This document shows positions 1 to 7,664 of a stretch of DNA of 40,357 nt, in pieces. Each line of letters starts with the position of its first letter. Within the stretch, counting starts at the first letter, position 1. The position numbers were made by a program, and so were the translations under genes. The notes under the pieces are model-generated. The model made no database searches. It was not told the DNA's origin and worked only from the letters and a program-made list of their open reading frames with translations. Source of the DNA: Comamonadaceae bacterium (GTDB lineage: Bacteria; Pseudomonadota; Gammaproteobacteria; Burkholderiales; Burkholderiaceae_C); the NCBI GenBank assembly GCA_027485235.1, contig JAIXRJ010000033.1, positions 1-40,357 on the forward strand. The letters are read 5' to 3'.

Positions 1-627
1 CGCGCCTTGTTGGCCTCTGGCATCCGTTTGGACTCTGCGCTGTACCAACTCAGCGGCAAGGACACCATCGTGTCTTACACCTCGGACATTGGCAACAGCT
101 TCAACAAGAACGCAGGCAAAACGCGCAGCCGGGGCTTGGAGTTGAGCTTGAATCAGGATCTGCGTGGATGGGGCGGGGAGTGGGACTGGCGCGTCGGTGC
201 GACCTGGGCCGAACACACCTTTGTGTCTTACCGTGTGAGCGACAAAGTGGGTGCGATCGAAGACTATTCGGGCAAAGACATGCCGCAGGCTCCCAAGCAC
301 GCCATCACGGCCCAAGTCGGTTGGAAATTCACACCGGCATCGCGCGTGGCCTTGGGACTGGTCAAGCAAGGCAGCTACTGGATGAACAACGCCAACACCG
401 TGCGTTACGCGGGCCACACGCTGCTCAACCTGACAGCCAGCCACAAGTTGGGCGATGGCTGGGAGGTTTGGGGCCAAGTGCGCAACCTGACCGACAAGCT
501 GTATTCGGACAACGCGTCCAGCAACTACAAAAGCGGCGCTTACACCCCCAACACACAAAATACCTACGCCGCAGGTGCGCCACGCAGCGTCATGTTGGGC
601 TTGACCAAATCTTTTGGTCAACGCTGA
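1..627 (+). CDS. TonB-dependent outer-membrane receptor, C-terminal part (partial)
   Basis: The frame is open at the left edge of the window and stops with TGA at 625-627, so only about the last 208 residues are present. They alternate short amphipathic strands with polar loops, as in the last strands of a 22-strand TonB-dependent barrel. The stretch VRNLTDKLYSD near residue 160 is the usual NLTDK-x-Y signature before the last two strands, and the end (LGLTKSFGQR) fits an outer-membrane barrel terminus. The substrate cannot be told from this part. The next two genes, on the same strand, encode secreted proteins with Cys and His clusters, which hints at a metal or metal complex (inference). 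The plug domain, signal peptide and any TonB box lie outside the window. Confidence 0.85.
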   Translation, partial: RALLASGIRLDSALYQLSGKDTIVSYTSDIGNSFNKNAGKTRSRGLELSLNQDLRGWGGEWDWRVGATWAEHTFVSYRVSDKVGAIEDYSGKDMPQAPKHAITAQVGWKFTPASRVALGLVKQGSYWMNNANTVRYAGHTLLNLTASHKLGDGWEVWGQVRNLTDKLYSDNASSNYKSGAYTPNTQNTYAAGAPRSVMLGLTKSFGQR

Positions 628-708
628 CAGGTGTCCAGGCTTGCGGTGCACCGTTGAATGTGACATCGCAAGTCTGATTTGCAAACCGCTCTCTTTTGTG
701 AGAACCCC

Positions 709-1953
709 ATGAACATCTTGAACCGTTGGTGCGCCTTGTCGATTTTGGCCGTGGCCAACTTGTGCGCCTTGCCACCCGCTGGGGCACAAAACACCGCCAA
801 AGAAGCCGCCAAGCCTGCTGCATCTTCACAGTATGCCCGTCACCAACGCCCGCAGTTGGCCACGGGCGCAGCCATTGCCCCTGATGGCCGCTTGTGGGTG
901 GTGGGTCTGAATGCGCAAGCACAACTCTTTGTGCAAAGCACGCCCTTGGACGGCGCTGTGCAGTGGAGCGAAGCGCGCATCCTGAACACTGGTTCCGACC
1001 CGATTGCGGCCGATGGCGAAAGCCGTCCCAAGATCGTGTTTGGTCCGAACGGCTGGGCGGTGATCAGTTACACCATGCCGTTGGCCAAACCCTACACGGG
1101 TTTCATCCGCATGCTGCGCAGCAGCGATGGCGGGCAAACTTTCAGTGCGCCCTTCACGGTGCATCAGGATCGGCAAGAAATCACCCACCGCTTTGATTCG
1201 GTGGCCTTTGATGGGCAAGGTGTGTTGCACACGCTGTGGGTGGACAAGCGCGACCAGCCGCCCAAAGGCTCGGCGCAAAAGTACGCGGGGGCTGCCATTT
1301 ACCGTAATGAATCCAAGGACGGCGGCCAGACGTTTGGCCCCGACACCAAAGTGGCCGACCACTCGTGCGAGTGCTGCCGCATCGGCCTGGCACGCAACCC
1401 GCAGGGCCAGCTGCAAGCGACCTGGCGGCATGTGTTTGAGGGTGGCATTCGCGACCATGCTTTTGCCAGCGTAGGTGCCCCAGCAAACCGCATCACCCGC
1501 AGCACGCACGACGACTGGCAGATCAATGCTTGCCCACACCATGGGCCTGGTTTGGCGCTCAATGCAGGCGGCCATCAAACGGGTTACCACACGGTCTGGT
1601 TTGGCATCCGCAAAGTGAATGGGCAAGACCAAGCGGCTGTGCGCTATGCCCGTCTGAATGCGCAAGGCGAGCCCTTGCCCGAGACCCTGCGCGTGTTGCC
1701 CGATGCGCGGGCCGAGCATGCCGATGTGCTGGCCGATGAGCAAAACGTGGCCGTGGTCTGGCGCAGCAGCGAAGGCGCGCAGACCACACTCAAAGCCTGG
1801 CTGTCCAACGATGGCGGGCAAAATTTCACCCTCAAAACCTTGGGCCAAGCCACGGGTTACAACGACCACCCGCGCCTGGCCCAAAGTGGCGCGCGCATGG
1901 TGGTGGTTTGGCGCAACACACAGGAGACGCAAGTTCATGACATCCGTTTTTAA
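709..1953 (+). CDS. Secreted Asp-box (BNR/sialidase-like propeller) protein with CECC motif
   Basis: 414 residues from ATG 709. An in-frame TTG at 679 is possible, but the ATG gives a clean signal peptide (hydrophobic core about residues 8-20, ending near PAGAQ). Three Asp-box motifs of the SxDGGxxF type are visible near residues 138, 204 and 368, the hallmark of sialidase-like beta-propellers. A true sialidase is unlikely: I do not see its arginine triad or FRIP motif. The striking part is HSCECCRI, with Cys220, Cys222 and Cys223 in a protein otherwise poor in Cys after the signal peptide; this looks like a metal or redox site (inference). It lies 82 bp after the TonB receptor and overlaps the next gene by 17 bp, so the three are probably one operon. 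Automatic annotation would call it exo-alpha-sialidase, which probably misstates its function. Confidence 0.8.
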   Translation: MNILNRWCALSILAVANLCALPPAGAQNTAKEAAKPAASSQYARHQRPQLATGAAIAPDGRLWVVGLNAQAQLFVQSTPLDGAVQWSEARILNTGSDPIAADGESRPKIVFGPNGWAVISYTMPLAKPYTGFIRMLRSSDGGQTFSAPFTVHQDRQEITHRFDSVAFDGQGVLHTLWVDKRDQPPKGSAQKYAGAAIYRNESKDGGQTFGPDTKVADHSCECCRIGLARNPQGQLQATWRHVFEGGIRDHAFASVGAPANRITRSTHDDWQINACPHHGPGLALNAGGHQTGYHTVWFGIRKVNGQDQAAVRYARLNAQGEPLPETLRVLPDARAEHADVLADEQNVAVVWRSSEGAQTTLKAWLSNDGGQNFTLKTLGQATGYNDHPRLAQSGARMVVVWRNTQETQVHDIRF

Positions 1954-2494
1954 AAACACGGCTCTGGCCATCTGCACAGCCGTGCTCGGCCTGGGTGCCC
2001 CGCCGGCTTGGGCACAAGCTCACCATCACGCTCAGCAGCACGCACACCCTCAGGCGCAAGCCACGGCCGCAGCCCCCGCCCCCGCCCCCGCCCAGCGCAC
2101 TGTGCTGCCATTTGATGAAAGCAGCTGGGCACATGCCTTGCAATACGGTCCACGCCCTGCGGCTTATTTGTTCACCACCTCGTATTGCAGCACCTGCCCT
2201 GCCGCTTTTGCGGTGTTGCATGACGCGGTGAAAAACCGGGCGGCCAAACCCCCCTTGAACGCGGTCATGATGGACGTTTCGGGGCCGCAGGCGCTGCGCC
2301 ACGCCAGGCACTTCAAAGGCATGACGCAGATGTACGCCTTTGATGGTTTTGAGCCCGCGATCCGCCAAGCCGTCGACCCCCATTGGCCCAATGTCACGCC
2401 GTACGTGGTCTTGGTCGACCGCAAGGGGCAGACACAACGGGTCATTGGCCCCCCCCCGCCCGAGATGCTCCGGCGCTGGCTGGCCGCCAGCTGA
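1937..2494 (+). CDS. Exported His-rich protein with CxxC thioredoxin-like motif
   Basis: 185 residues. The start is ATG 1937, inside the end of the preceding gene, with an AGGAG at 1922-1926 ten bases upstream; the open frame reaches further back, but only this start gives a signal peptide (residues 1 to about 27, ending PAWAQA). The mature N-terminus is a low-complexity His, Gln, Ala and Pro stretch (AHHHAQQHAH followed by Ala-Pro repeats), typical of a flexible metal-binding tail. From about residue 55 it resembles a thioredoxin fold: a strand leading to SYCSTCPA with Cys84 and Cys87, a helix, and a late VTPYVVLVDRKG segment that matches the cis-Pro strand and the following hairpin. A periplasmic or membrane-surface thiol or metal-transfer role beside the receptor and CECC protein is inferred. 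The exact family was not recognised. Confidence 0.75.
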   Translation: MTSVFKNTALAICTAVLGLGAPPAWAQAHHHAQQHAHPQAQATAAAPAPAPAQRTVLPFDESSWAHALQYGPRPAAYLFTTSYCSTCPAAFAVLHDAVKNRAAKPPLNAVMMDVSGPQALRHARHFKGMTQMYAFDGFEPAIRQAVDPHWPNVTPYVVLVDRKGQTQRVIGPPPPEMLRRWLAAS

Positions 2495-2530
2495 ACATCA
2501 CCCTCCGCCGGTTTGATAGATCATTACCTC

Positions 2531-2582
2531 ATTAAGAAATAGAAAAACAGTCGTTTGAGTTTTGAGCCCACACTTCCAGAAT
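2531..2582 (+). promoter_or_regulatory. Putative promoter and upstream A-rich site of first sulfate-binding gene
   Basis: An A-rich stretch at 2531-2550 leads into TCGTTTGAG at 2551-2559. TTGAGT (2555-2560) and CAGAAT (2577-2582), 16 bp apart, can serve as -35 and -10, with the start codon 42 bp further on. The same arrangement recurs before the paralogue at 4705. The A-rich part is a candidate site for a CysB-type LysR regulator, which controls sulfate import in other proteobacteria; that assignment is inference. Confidence 0.4.
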
Positions 2583-2624
2583 CCAGCGCATCAGCTTTTT
2601 GATGTGAATTTCTGGAGTGACCTC

Positions 2625-3635
2625 ATGACCACCCAACGCCCTTTTCTTCAATTCGCTGCACTTCTGACCTTGACCTTGTCGGGTCTGGCGGTGCAAGCCC
2701 AAGCCCCCGTGTCCTTGCTCAACGTCTCTTACGACCCCACCCGCGAGCTGTACGTCGAATTCAACAAAGCCTTTGCCGCGCACTGGAAAGCCAAGACCGG
2801 TCAAGACCTGAGCTTCAAGCAGTCGCACGGCGGCTCGGGCAAGCAGGCCCGCTCCATCATCGACGGGCTGGACGCCGATGTGGCCACGCTGGCGCTGGCC
2901 GGTGACACCGACGCCCTGCACAAAAACGGCAACCTGATCCCCAAAGACTGGCAAAAGCGCTTGCCGCACAACAGCTCGCCCTACACCTCGACCATCGTGC
3001 TGGTGGTGCGTGCGGGCAACCCCAAGGCTATCCGCGACTGGGACGACTTGGTCAAGCCCGGCATCAGCGTGATCACGCCCAATCCCAAAACATCGGGCGG
3101 TGCGCGCTGGAACTACCTGGCCGCTTGGGAATTTGCCAAACGCAAATACGGCAACGAAGCCAAAGCCAAAGACTTTGTGGCCGCGCTCTACAAAAACGTG
3201 CCCGTGCTCGACACCGGGGCCCGTGGCTCGTCCATCACCTTTGCGCAGCGCAACCAAGGCGATGTGTTCATCAGTTGGGAAAACGAAGCCAACCTGCTGG
3301 AAAAAGAATTCGGCAGCAAGATCGATGTGGTCTACCCGTCCATCAGCATGCTGGCCGAACCGGCCGTGACCGTGGTCGATAAAAACGTGGACAAGAAAGG
3401 CACCCGCGCCGTGGCGCAGGCCTATCTGGAATACCTCTACACCGACGAAGGCCAGGACATTGCGGGCAAAAACTTCTACCGCCCCATCTCGCCCAAAGCC
3501 CAAGCCAAATACGCCAAGCAGTTCCCCAAGCTGAATCTGTTCACCATTGAGCAGGCCTTTGGTGGCTGGGAAAAAGCCGACAAAGCCCACTTTGCCGATG
3601 GCGCCAGCTTTGACCAGATTTACACCAAGAAATGA
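2625..3635 (+). CDS. Sulfate/thiosulfate ABC transporter periplasmic binding protein (first copy)
   Basis: 336 residues. ATG 2625 was chosen because GGAG (2614-2617) lies 7 bases before it and a signal peptide follows at once (hydrophobic to about residue 25, ending VQAQA). The mature protein begins with [20 protein letters not shown], the diagnostic N-terminus of the Sbp/CysP family. Further family marks are [39 protein letters not shown] and a late [20 protein letters not shown]. It captures sulfate (or thiosulfate) in the periplasm and delivers it to the CysUW channel powered by CysA. A second member of the same family follows at 4705 with many identical segments, so this is an in-locus duplication. 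Sequence alone does not separate a sulfate-preferring copy from a thiosulfate-preferring one. Confidence 0.93.
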   Translation: MTTQRPFLQFAALLTLTLSGLAVQAQAPVSLLNVSYDPTRELYVEFNKAFAAHWKAKTGQDLSFKQSHGGSGKQARSIIDGLDADVATLALAGDTDALHKNGNLIPKDWQKRLPHNSSPYTSTIVLVVRAGNPKAIRDWDDLVKPGISVITPNPKTSGGARWNYLAAWEFAKRKYGNEAKAKDFVAALYKNVPVLDTGARGSSITFAQRNQGDVFISWENEANLLEKEFGSKIDVVYPSISMLAEPAVTVVDKNVDKKGTRAVAQAYLEYLYTDEGQDIAGKNFYRPISPKAQAKYAKQFPKLNLFTIEQAFGGWEKADKAHFADGASFDQIYTKK

Positions 3636-3770
3636 TCCGCCCTGTTGTGATTCAGGATGACACTGTCCAGCTCCGGCCACCTCACACAATGTTTGTCACG
3701 GCAAAGACTTGTCCATGTCGGAAGCTTCTGTTTGGCATTTGCCGATCAACGCTCAAGTAAGGGGTACTTC

Positions 3771-4058
3771 ATGACGAACGAGATTCAAAACGATACCGAG
3801 CACGACGACCTGTTGGACGACGAATTTGTCAGCATTTCCCAGTGCCACGCTTTGGCGGCTCAACATTTTCTGGAAGCGGCCAAGCAGCACGGTTTGGCCG
3901 CCGAAGCCTACGATGCCGGCAACTTGTACGAAACCCACCGCCGTGGCTACTTGGCTTACCGCAACCAATTGCTGGCCACCCAGTACGCTGAAATGGCGGC
4001 GATCGACGAGGACGATGAAGAGTTTGACGACGAGAACTCAGAAGCCAACGGTCAGTGA
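3771..4058 (+). CDS. Small acidic helical protein of unknown function
   Basis: 95 residues from ATG 3771, with an AAGGGG-like ribosome site about 7 bases upstream. Both ends are strongly acidic (EHDDLLDDEF; AIDEDDEEFDDENSE), while the middle (about residues 22-75) is Ala, His and Tyr rich and almost certainly alpha-helical, with regular spacing as in AAQHFLEAAKQHGLAAEAYDAG. That pattern recalls small His/Ala-rich helical-hairpin proteins in which helices repeat an H-x-x-A-A motif; homology was not shown. There is no signal peptide or membrane segment, so it is probably cytoplasmic. It sits between the two sulfate-binding genes, 135 bp after the first, and is followed by a hairpin. I see no reason to call it part of the transporter beyond its position. 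Confidence 0.65.
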   Translation: MTNEIQNDTEHDDLLDDEFVSISQCHALAAQHFLEAAKQHGLAAEAYDAGNLYETHRRGYLAYRNQLLATQYAEMAAIDEDDEEFDDENSEANGQ

Positions 4059-4074
4059 TGGGCCCTGAACCGAG

Positions 4075-4090
4075 GGCCGATGCGTCGGCC
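4075..4090 (+). terminator. Weak hairpin terminator candidate
   Basis: GGCCGA (4075-4080) pairs perfectly with TCGGCC (4085-4090) around a TGCG loop and is followed by only three T residues. It stands 16 bp after the stop of the small acidic protein, so it could end that transcript, but the short U-run makes this weak. Confidence 0.35.
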
Positions 4091-4265
4091 TTTGGGCTGA
4101 AGGACTGGGCCAGTGTCTGCCCCCGCACACACTGGTTTTTTTCTTGACCTTTGTGCAAAGGACGATCGTCTTGATGGATCCGGCCCTTGGAAGCCTTAAC
4201 AGAGGCTGAGAACGCACATGGCATGTGCGGAACCCTGAACGCGCTGGGTTTGCCGTTTGCGTGAA

Positions 4266-4290
4266 ATCGCGCACGGGGTGCTGCTCCCAC
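4266..4290 (-). repeat. 25-bp REP-like element, minus orientation
   Basis: Read on the minus strand it begins GTGGGAGC and ends CCCCGTGCGCGAT. It matches the copy at 7460-7484 at 23 of 25 positions by eye. It directly abuts the left end of the 38-bp tandem array. Confidence 0.65.
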
Positions 4291-4441
4291 GAAGCCAACA
4301 CCCAAGCCTGTGTGAATGCGTCTCCTGCGAAGCCAACACCCAAGCCTGTGTGAATGCGTCTCCTGCGAAGCCAACACCCAATCCCAAGTGGGAGCTGCGC
4401 CTACGAATCCAACGCCAAACCCCAAGTGGGAGCTGCGCCCC
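4290..4441. repeat. Tandem array of four 38-bp units with two alternative second halves
   Basis: Units begin at 4290, 4328, 4366 and 4404. Each opens with the same 16 bases, CGAAGCCAACACCCAA (two substitutions plus a third at the end in the last unit: CGAATCCAACGCCAAA). The remaining 22 bases are of one kind in units 1 and 2, which are identical (GCCTGTGTGAATGCG then TCTCCTG), and of another in units 3 and 4, where they contain the REP-like half GTGGGAGCTGCGCC. The period is exactly 38 bp throughout. On the minus strand it stays open and would give repetitive peptides, which I do not take as a gene. It fills part of the 646-bp gap between the small acidic protein and the second binding protein; the rest of that gap holds a weak hairpin (4075-4090) and the promoter near 4613. 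Confidence 0.85.
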
Positions 4442-4450
4442 GCGCGCGAT
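4426..4450 (+). repeat. 25-bp REP-like element, plus orientation
   Basis: Begins GTGGGAGCTGCGCCCC and ends GCGCGCGAT, differing from 7460-7484 at two positions. A truncated copy (GTGGGAGCTGCGCC) lies at 4388-4401, exactly 38 bp earlier. With the minus copy at 4266-4290 it brackets the tandem array in inverted orientation. Confidence 0.65.
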
Positions 4451-4612
4451 GGGCCTGGCACACGCCCTGCCAACCAATCGCTTCACCAGCAATGTTGAAT
4501 TCAGCGACAAAGAGGGCCGCATCTTTGAAATTCAAACACCATGGGGCCGGATCAATGAACCATCCTTGAAGGGGCATGGTCCGGCAAATGGGTTTCCATA
4601 TGCTGCTATCCG

Positions 4613-4665
4613 TATAAGTAAACAACAAATGATTCGTTTGAGAGCAAAGGGAAGGCGACCACAAT
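4613..4665 (+). promoter_or_regulatory. Putative promoter and upstream A-rich site of second sulfate-binding gene
   Basis: The A-rich segment 4613-4633 precedes TCGTTTGAG at 4634-4642. TTGAGA (4638-4643) and CACAAT (4660-4665) are 16 bp apart, and the start codon follows 39 bp after the -10. Order, spacing and the nine-base core match the promoter proposed for the first copy. Binding by a CysB-like regulator is inferred. Confidence 0.4.
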
Positions 4666-4704
4666 GCTTCCCTTGTGCTGAATTTGTAACCGATTGGACA
4701 CCGC

Positions 4705-5697
4705 ATGAAACAACTCTCCCGCATCACTTTGGCGACGGTTTTGGCCTTGTCGGGTCTGTCTGCCAGTGCCCAGACCTTGCTCAATGCGTCCTATGACGTG
4801 GCCCGCGAGTTCTACAAAGACTACAACGCCGCTTTTGTGGCGCACTACAAGAAGACCACAGGCAAGGACGTCAAGATTGACCAGGCCCACGGCGGCTCCA
4901 GTGCACAAGCCCGTGCGGTCAATGATGGTCTGGACGCGGATGTGGTGACCATGAACACCACCACCGATGTGGACTTTTTGGCGAGCAACGGCATCGTGGC
5001 CAAAGACTGGAACAAGCGTTTCCCGCAAAACGCATCGCCCACCACCTCGACCATGCTGTTCCTCACACGCAACGGCAACCCCAAAGGCATCAAGGACTGG
5101 GACGATTTGGTCAAGCCCGGCATCAAGGTGATCGTGGTCAATCCCAAAACCGGTGGCAACGGCCGCATGGCCTACCTGGCCGCTTGGGGTTATGTCAAGA
5201 AAAAGGGCGGCTCGGACGCCGATGCGGCGGAGTTTGTCAGCAAACTCTACAAAAACGTCCCGGTGCTGGCCAAGGGCGGGCGGGACGCCACCACCATCTT
5301 TTTGCAGCGCAACATTGGCGATGTGCTGGTGACTTTTGAGTCCGAAGCGGTGTCGGTGGACAACGAATTTGGTGCGGGCAAGGTCGATGCCGTGCACCCG
5401 TCCATCAGCATCGTGGCGGAAAATCCAGTGGCTGTGGTTGAGCGCACGGTTGCTAAAAAAGGCACGGCCGAAGTGGCCAAGGCTTATCTGGATTACCTTT
5501 ATTCCGAAGAAGCCCAAGAGATTGCGGCCAAGCACGCTTTGCGCCCCCGCTCGCAAGCGGTGCTGAAAAAACACAGCAAGACCTTCAAGCCTTTGCAGTT
5601 GTTCACTGTGAACGAAGTCTTCGGCTCTTTCGCGGAAGCTCAAAAAGTGCATTTCAACGACGGCGGTCAGTTCGACAAGATCTACACCGTCAAATAA
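4705..5697 (+). CDS. sbp: Sulfate/thiosulfate ABC transporter periplasmic binding protein (second copy)
   Basis: 330 residues from ATG 4705, opening with a short signal peptide (MKQLSRITLATVLALSGLSA, cleavage near ASAQ). The mature start TLLNASYDVAREFYKDYNAA, followed by AHGGSSAQARAVNDGLDADV and [20 protein letters not shown], places it firmly in the Sbp/CysP family of sulfate and thiosulfate binders. It is a close paralogue of the protein at 2625-3635, with no large insertion or gap between them. The permease gene cysU starts 9 bp downstream, so this copy is the one co-transcribed with the channel. I suggest sbp as the generic symbol; cysP remains possible because the two specificities cannot be separated here. 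Confidence 0.93.
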   Translation: MKQLSRITLATVLALSGLSASAQTLLNASYDVAREFYKDYNAAFVAHYKKTTGKDVKIDQAHGGSSAQARAVNDGLDADVVTMNTTTDVDFLASNGIVAKDWNKRFPQNASPTTSTMLFLTRNGNPKGIKDWDDLVKPGIKVIVVNPKTGGNGRMAYLAAWGYVKKKGGSDADAAEFVSKLYKNVPVLAKGGRDATTIFLQRNIGDVLVTFESEAVSVDNEFGAGKVDAVHPSISIVAENPVAVVERTVAKKGTAEVAKAYLDYLYSEEAQEIAAKHALRPRSQAVLKKHSKTFKPLQLFTVNEVFGSFAEAQKVHFNDGGQFDKIYTVK

Positions 5698-5706
5698 GTC
5701 CCCCTC

Positions 5707-6570
5707 ATGACCGCATTGCCGATTGCGGCGCCTGCCAAAAGGCGAGCGCCAGCCAAAGTGTTGCCCGGGTTCAATTTGACCCTGGGCTTCACGATTTTTT
5801 ACCTGAGCCTGATCGTGTTGATCCCCCTGTCGGCGCTTGTTTTCAAAACCTTCACCTTGAGCTGGGACCAGTTTGTCACGGCCGTCACGGGCCCACGGGT
5901 CATGGCGTCTTACCGGCTGACCTTTGGCGCTTCCTTGATCGCGGCGCTGGTGAACGTGTTTTTTGGTCTCTTGGTCGCGTGGGTGTTGGTGCGCTATGAC
6001 TTTTTTGGCAAAAAAATTGTGGATGCCTTGGTCGATTTGCCCTTCGCCTTGCCCACCGCCGTGGCGGGCATATCGCTGACCGCGCTCTTGGCGGGCAATG
6101 GCTGGGTGGGGCAATATTTGGAACCGCTGGGCATCGAGCTGGCCTTCAACCCCAATGGCGTGGTGATTGCGCTGATCTTCATTGGCTTGCCCTTTGTGGT
6201 GCGCACGGTGCAGCCGGTGCTGGAAGACACTGAAAAAGAACTTGAAGAAGCGGCCACTTGTCTGGGGGCCACGCGTTGGCAAACTTTCAGCAGGGTGATT
6301 TTCCCCAGCATTGCGCCTGCATTGCTGACGGGTTTTGCCATGGCCTTTGCACGGGCCATTGGTGAATACGGCTCGGTCATTTTCATTGCCGGCAACATGC
6401 CCATGGTGTCCGAGATCACGCCGCTCATCATCATCGGCAAGCTGGAGCAGTACGACTACGCGGGCGCCACCGCCGTGGCCTTGGTGATGTTGGTCATCTC
6501 CTTCCTCTTGTTGTTGGTCATCAATGCCTTGCAAACCTGGCAACGTCGCCGTTCGGGTGCATCGTCATGA
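5707..6570 (+). CDS. cysU: Sulfate ABC transporter permease CysU (CysT)
   Basis: 287 residues from ATG 5707. Six hydrophobic segments are recognisable, the first at about residues 27-49 after a basic cytoplasmic start (AKRRAPAK). The cytoplasmic EAA loop that docks on the ATPase is seen as [20 protein letters not shown] near residue 180, with the conserved Gly. [18 protein letters not shown] is a strong CysT family signature. It forms the inner-membrane channel for sulfate as a heterodimer with CysW. It starts 9 bp after the binding-protein gene, and its stop overlaps the cysW start by four bases (ATGA at 6567-6570), so translation is coupled. Confidence 0.96.
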   Translation: MTALPIAAPAKRRAPAKVLPGFNLTLGFTIFYLSLIVLIPLSALVFKTFTLSWDQFVTAVTGPRVMASYRLTFGASLIAALVNVFFGLLVAWVLVRYDFFGKKIVDALVDLPFALPTAVAGISLTALLAGNGWVGQYLEPLGIELAFNPNGVVIALIFIGLPFVVRTVQPVLEDTEKELEEAATCLGATRWQTFSRVIFPSIAPALLTGFAMAFARAIGEYGSVIFIAGNMPMVSEITPLIIIGKLEQYDYAGATAVALVMLVISFLLLLVINALQTWQRRRSGASS

Positions 6571-7454
6571 GCCAGTCACTCACCGCCAACAAGGTCCAAG
6601 CCGGCACCACCGAAGCCCGCTGGATTCGCCGCAGCCTGATTGGGCTGGCGCTGTTGTTCATGTTTCTGTTTCTGGTTTTGCCCTTGGCCGCGGTGTTCGC
6701 CGAAGCCTTGCGCAAGGGCTTGGGCGCTTACCTTGAGGCCCTCAAGGAGCCCGATGCCTGGTCGGCCATTCGCCTGACCTTGATCACCGCCGCCATTGCC
6801 GTGCCTTTGAACTTGGTGTTTGGCGTGGCGGCGGCCTGGGCCATTGCCAAGTACGAGTTCAAGGGCAAATCGCTGTTGACCACCTTGGTGGACCTGCCGT
6901 TTTCAGTCTCGCCCGTGGTGGCGGGTCTGATTTATGTGCTGATGTTTGGCGCCCAGGGTTGGTTCGGACCCTGGCTGCAGGCGAACGACATCCAGATCAT
7001 CTTTGCTGTTCCGGGCATCGTGCTGGCCACCGTGTTTGTGACCTTTCCCTTCATCGCGCGCGAACTGATTCCACTCATGCAAGCGCAAGGCAGCGAAGAG
7101 GAACAAGCGGCCATCGTGTTGGGTGCCACGGGTTGGCAAACCTTTTGGCGGGTCACCTTGCCCAACATCAAATGGGGCTTGCTGTACGGCGTCATTTTGT
7201 GCAACGCCCGCGCCATGGGCGAGTTCGGTGCGGTCTCGGTGGTGTCGGGCCACATCCGGGGCCAAACCAACACCATGCCTTTGCATGTGGAAATTTTGTA
7301 CAACGAGTACCAGTCGGTGGCGGCGTTTGCTGTGGCTTCTCTGTTGGCCTTGCTGGCCTTGGTGACTTTGGCGATCAAGTCGGTGATCGAATGGCGCCAC
7401 GAACAAGAGATGAAAGCCGCGGCCGACACCCCGCCTGAGCGGCCACTGACATGA
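6567..7454 (+). CDS. cysW: Sulfate ABC transporter permease CysW
   Basis: 295 residues from ATG 6567, overlapping the cysU stop by four bases. It has a cytoplasmic N-terminal tail of about 30 residues, then six transmembrane segments; the EAA loop reads [20 protein letters not shown] near residue 180. The family signature [19 protein letters not shown] and the following [15 protein letters not shown], where CysW differs from CysU, are intact. It is the second half of the sulfate channel. The C-terminus is charged ([13 protein letters not shown]). Immediately after its stop lies a 210-bp stretch of REP-like repeats before cysA, unusual inside a transporter operon. Confidence 0.96.
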   Translation: MSQSLTANKVQAGTTEARWIRRSLIGLALLFMFLFLVLPLAAVFAEALRKGLGAYLEALKEPDAWSAIRLTLITAAIAVPLNLVFGVAAAWAIAKYEFKGKSLLTTLVDLPFSVSPVVAGLIYVLMFGAQGWFGPWLQANDIQIIFAVPGIVLATVFVTFPFIARELIPLMQAQGSEEEQAAIVLGATGWQTFWRVTLPNIKWGLLYGVILCNARAMGEFGAVSVVSGHIRGQTNTMPLHVEILYNEYQSVAAFAVASLLALLALVTLAIKSVIEWRHEQEMKAAADTPPERPLT

Positions 7455-7459
7455 CCCTG

Positions 7460-7606
7460 GTGGGAGCCGCGCCCCGTGCGCGATATGCCCCCAACGCGGC
7501 CAAGGGCTTGACCGGGGTGGGAGCCGCGTCCTGCCTGCGAAACGGTCAGGGATGCTGGGTCGCTCATCGCGCACAGGGTGCGGCTCCCACAAGTTGCGGC
7601 TCCCAC
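7460..7606. repeat. REP-like cluster between cysW and cysA
   Basis: Copies lie at 7460-7484 (plus), 7517-7540 (plus, diverged end), 7566-7590 (minus) and a half copy at 7595-7606 (minus). The first and third match at 23 of 25 positions in opposite orientation, so the transcript could fold a long stem about 80 bases apart. Each full element contains a short dyad such as CGCGC-N5-GCGCG. The cluster starts 6 bases after the cysW stop and occupies most of the 210-bp gap. This arrangement of inverted neighbouring copies is typical of bacterial REP/BIME elements. Confidence 0.7.
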
Positions 7607-7664
7607 AAGGTACAGATCCCGCAGACTTCCATTGAACAAAAGACTACGAGCAGAAAGACAGGCC

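Noticed and set aside
826..1977. 383-residue minus-strand frame
   Set aside because: Antisense to the Asp-box protein with signal peptide and motifs on the plus strand; no recognisable features of its own.
4144..4172. Promoter from TTGACC at 4144
   Set aside because: No -10 with suitable spacing, and no gene directly downstream.
4290..4441. CRISPR array
   Set aside because: Units are contiguous with a 38-bp period and identical or two-type second halves, not unique spacers; no cas genes are present.
3829..4473. Minus-strand open frames with repeated peptides over the 38-bp array
   Set aside because: The peptide repetition follows from the DNA repeats; frames in all three registers stay open, there is no ribosome site, and one frame runs through the real small acidic gene.
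4606..6543. 645-residue minus-strand frame
   Set aside because: Antisense to the second sulfate-binding gene and cysU, whose families are certain; composition is His/Gln/Arg rich as usual for a GC-rich shadow frame.
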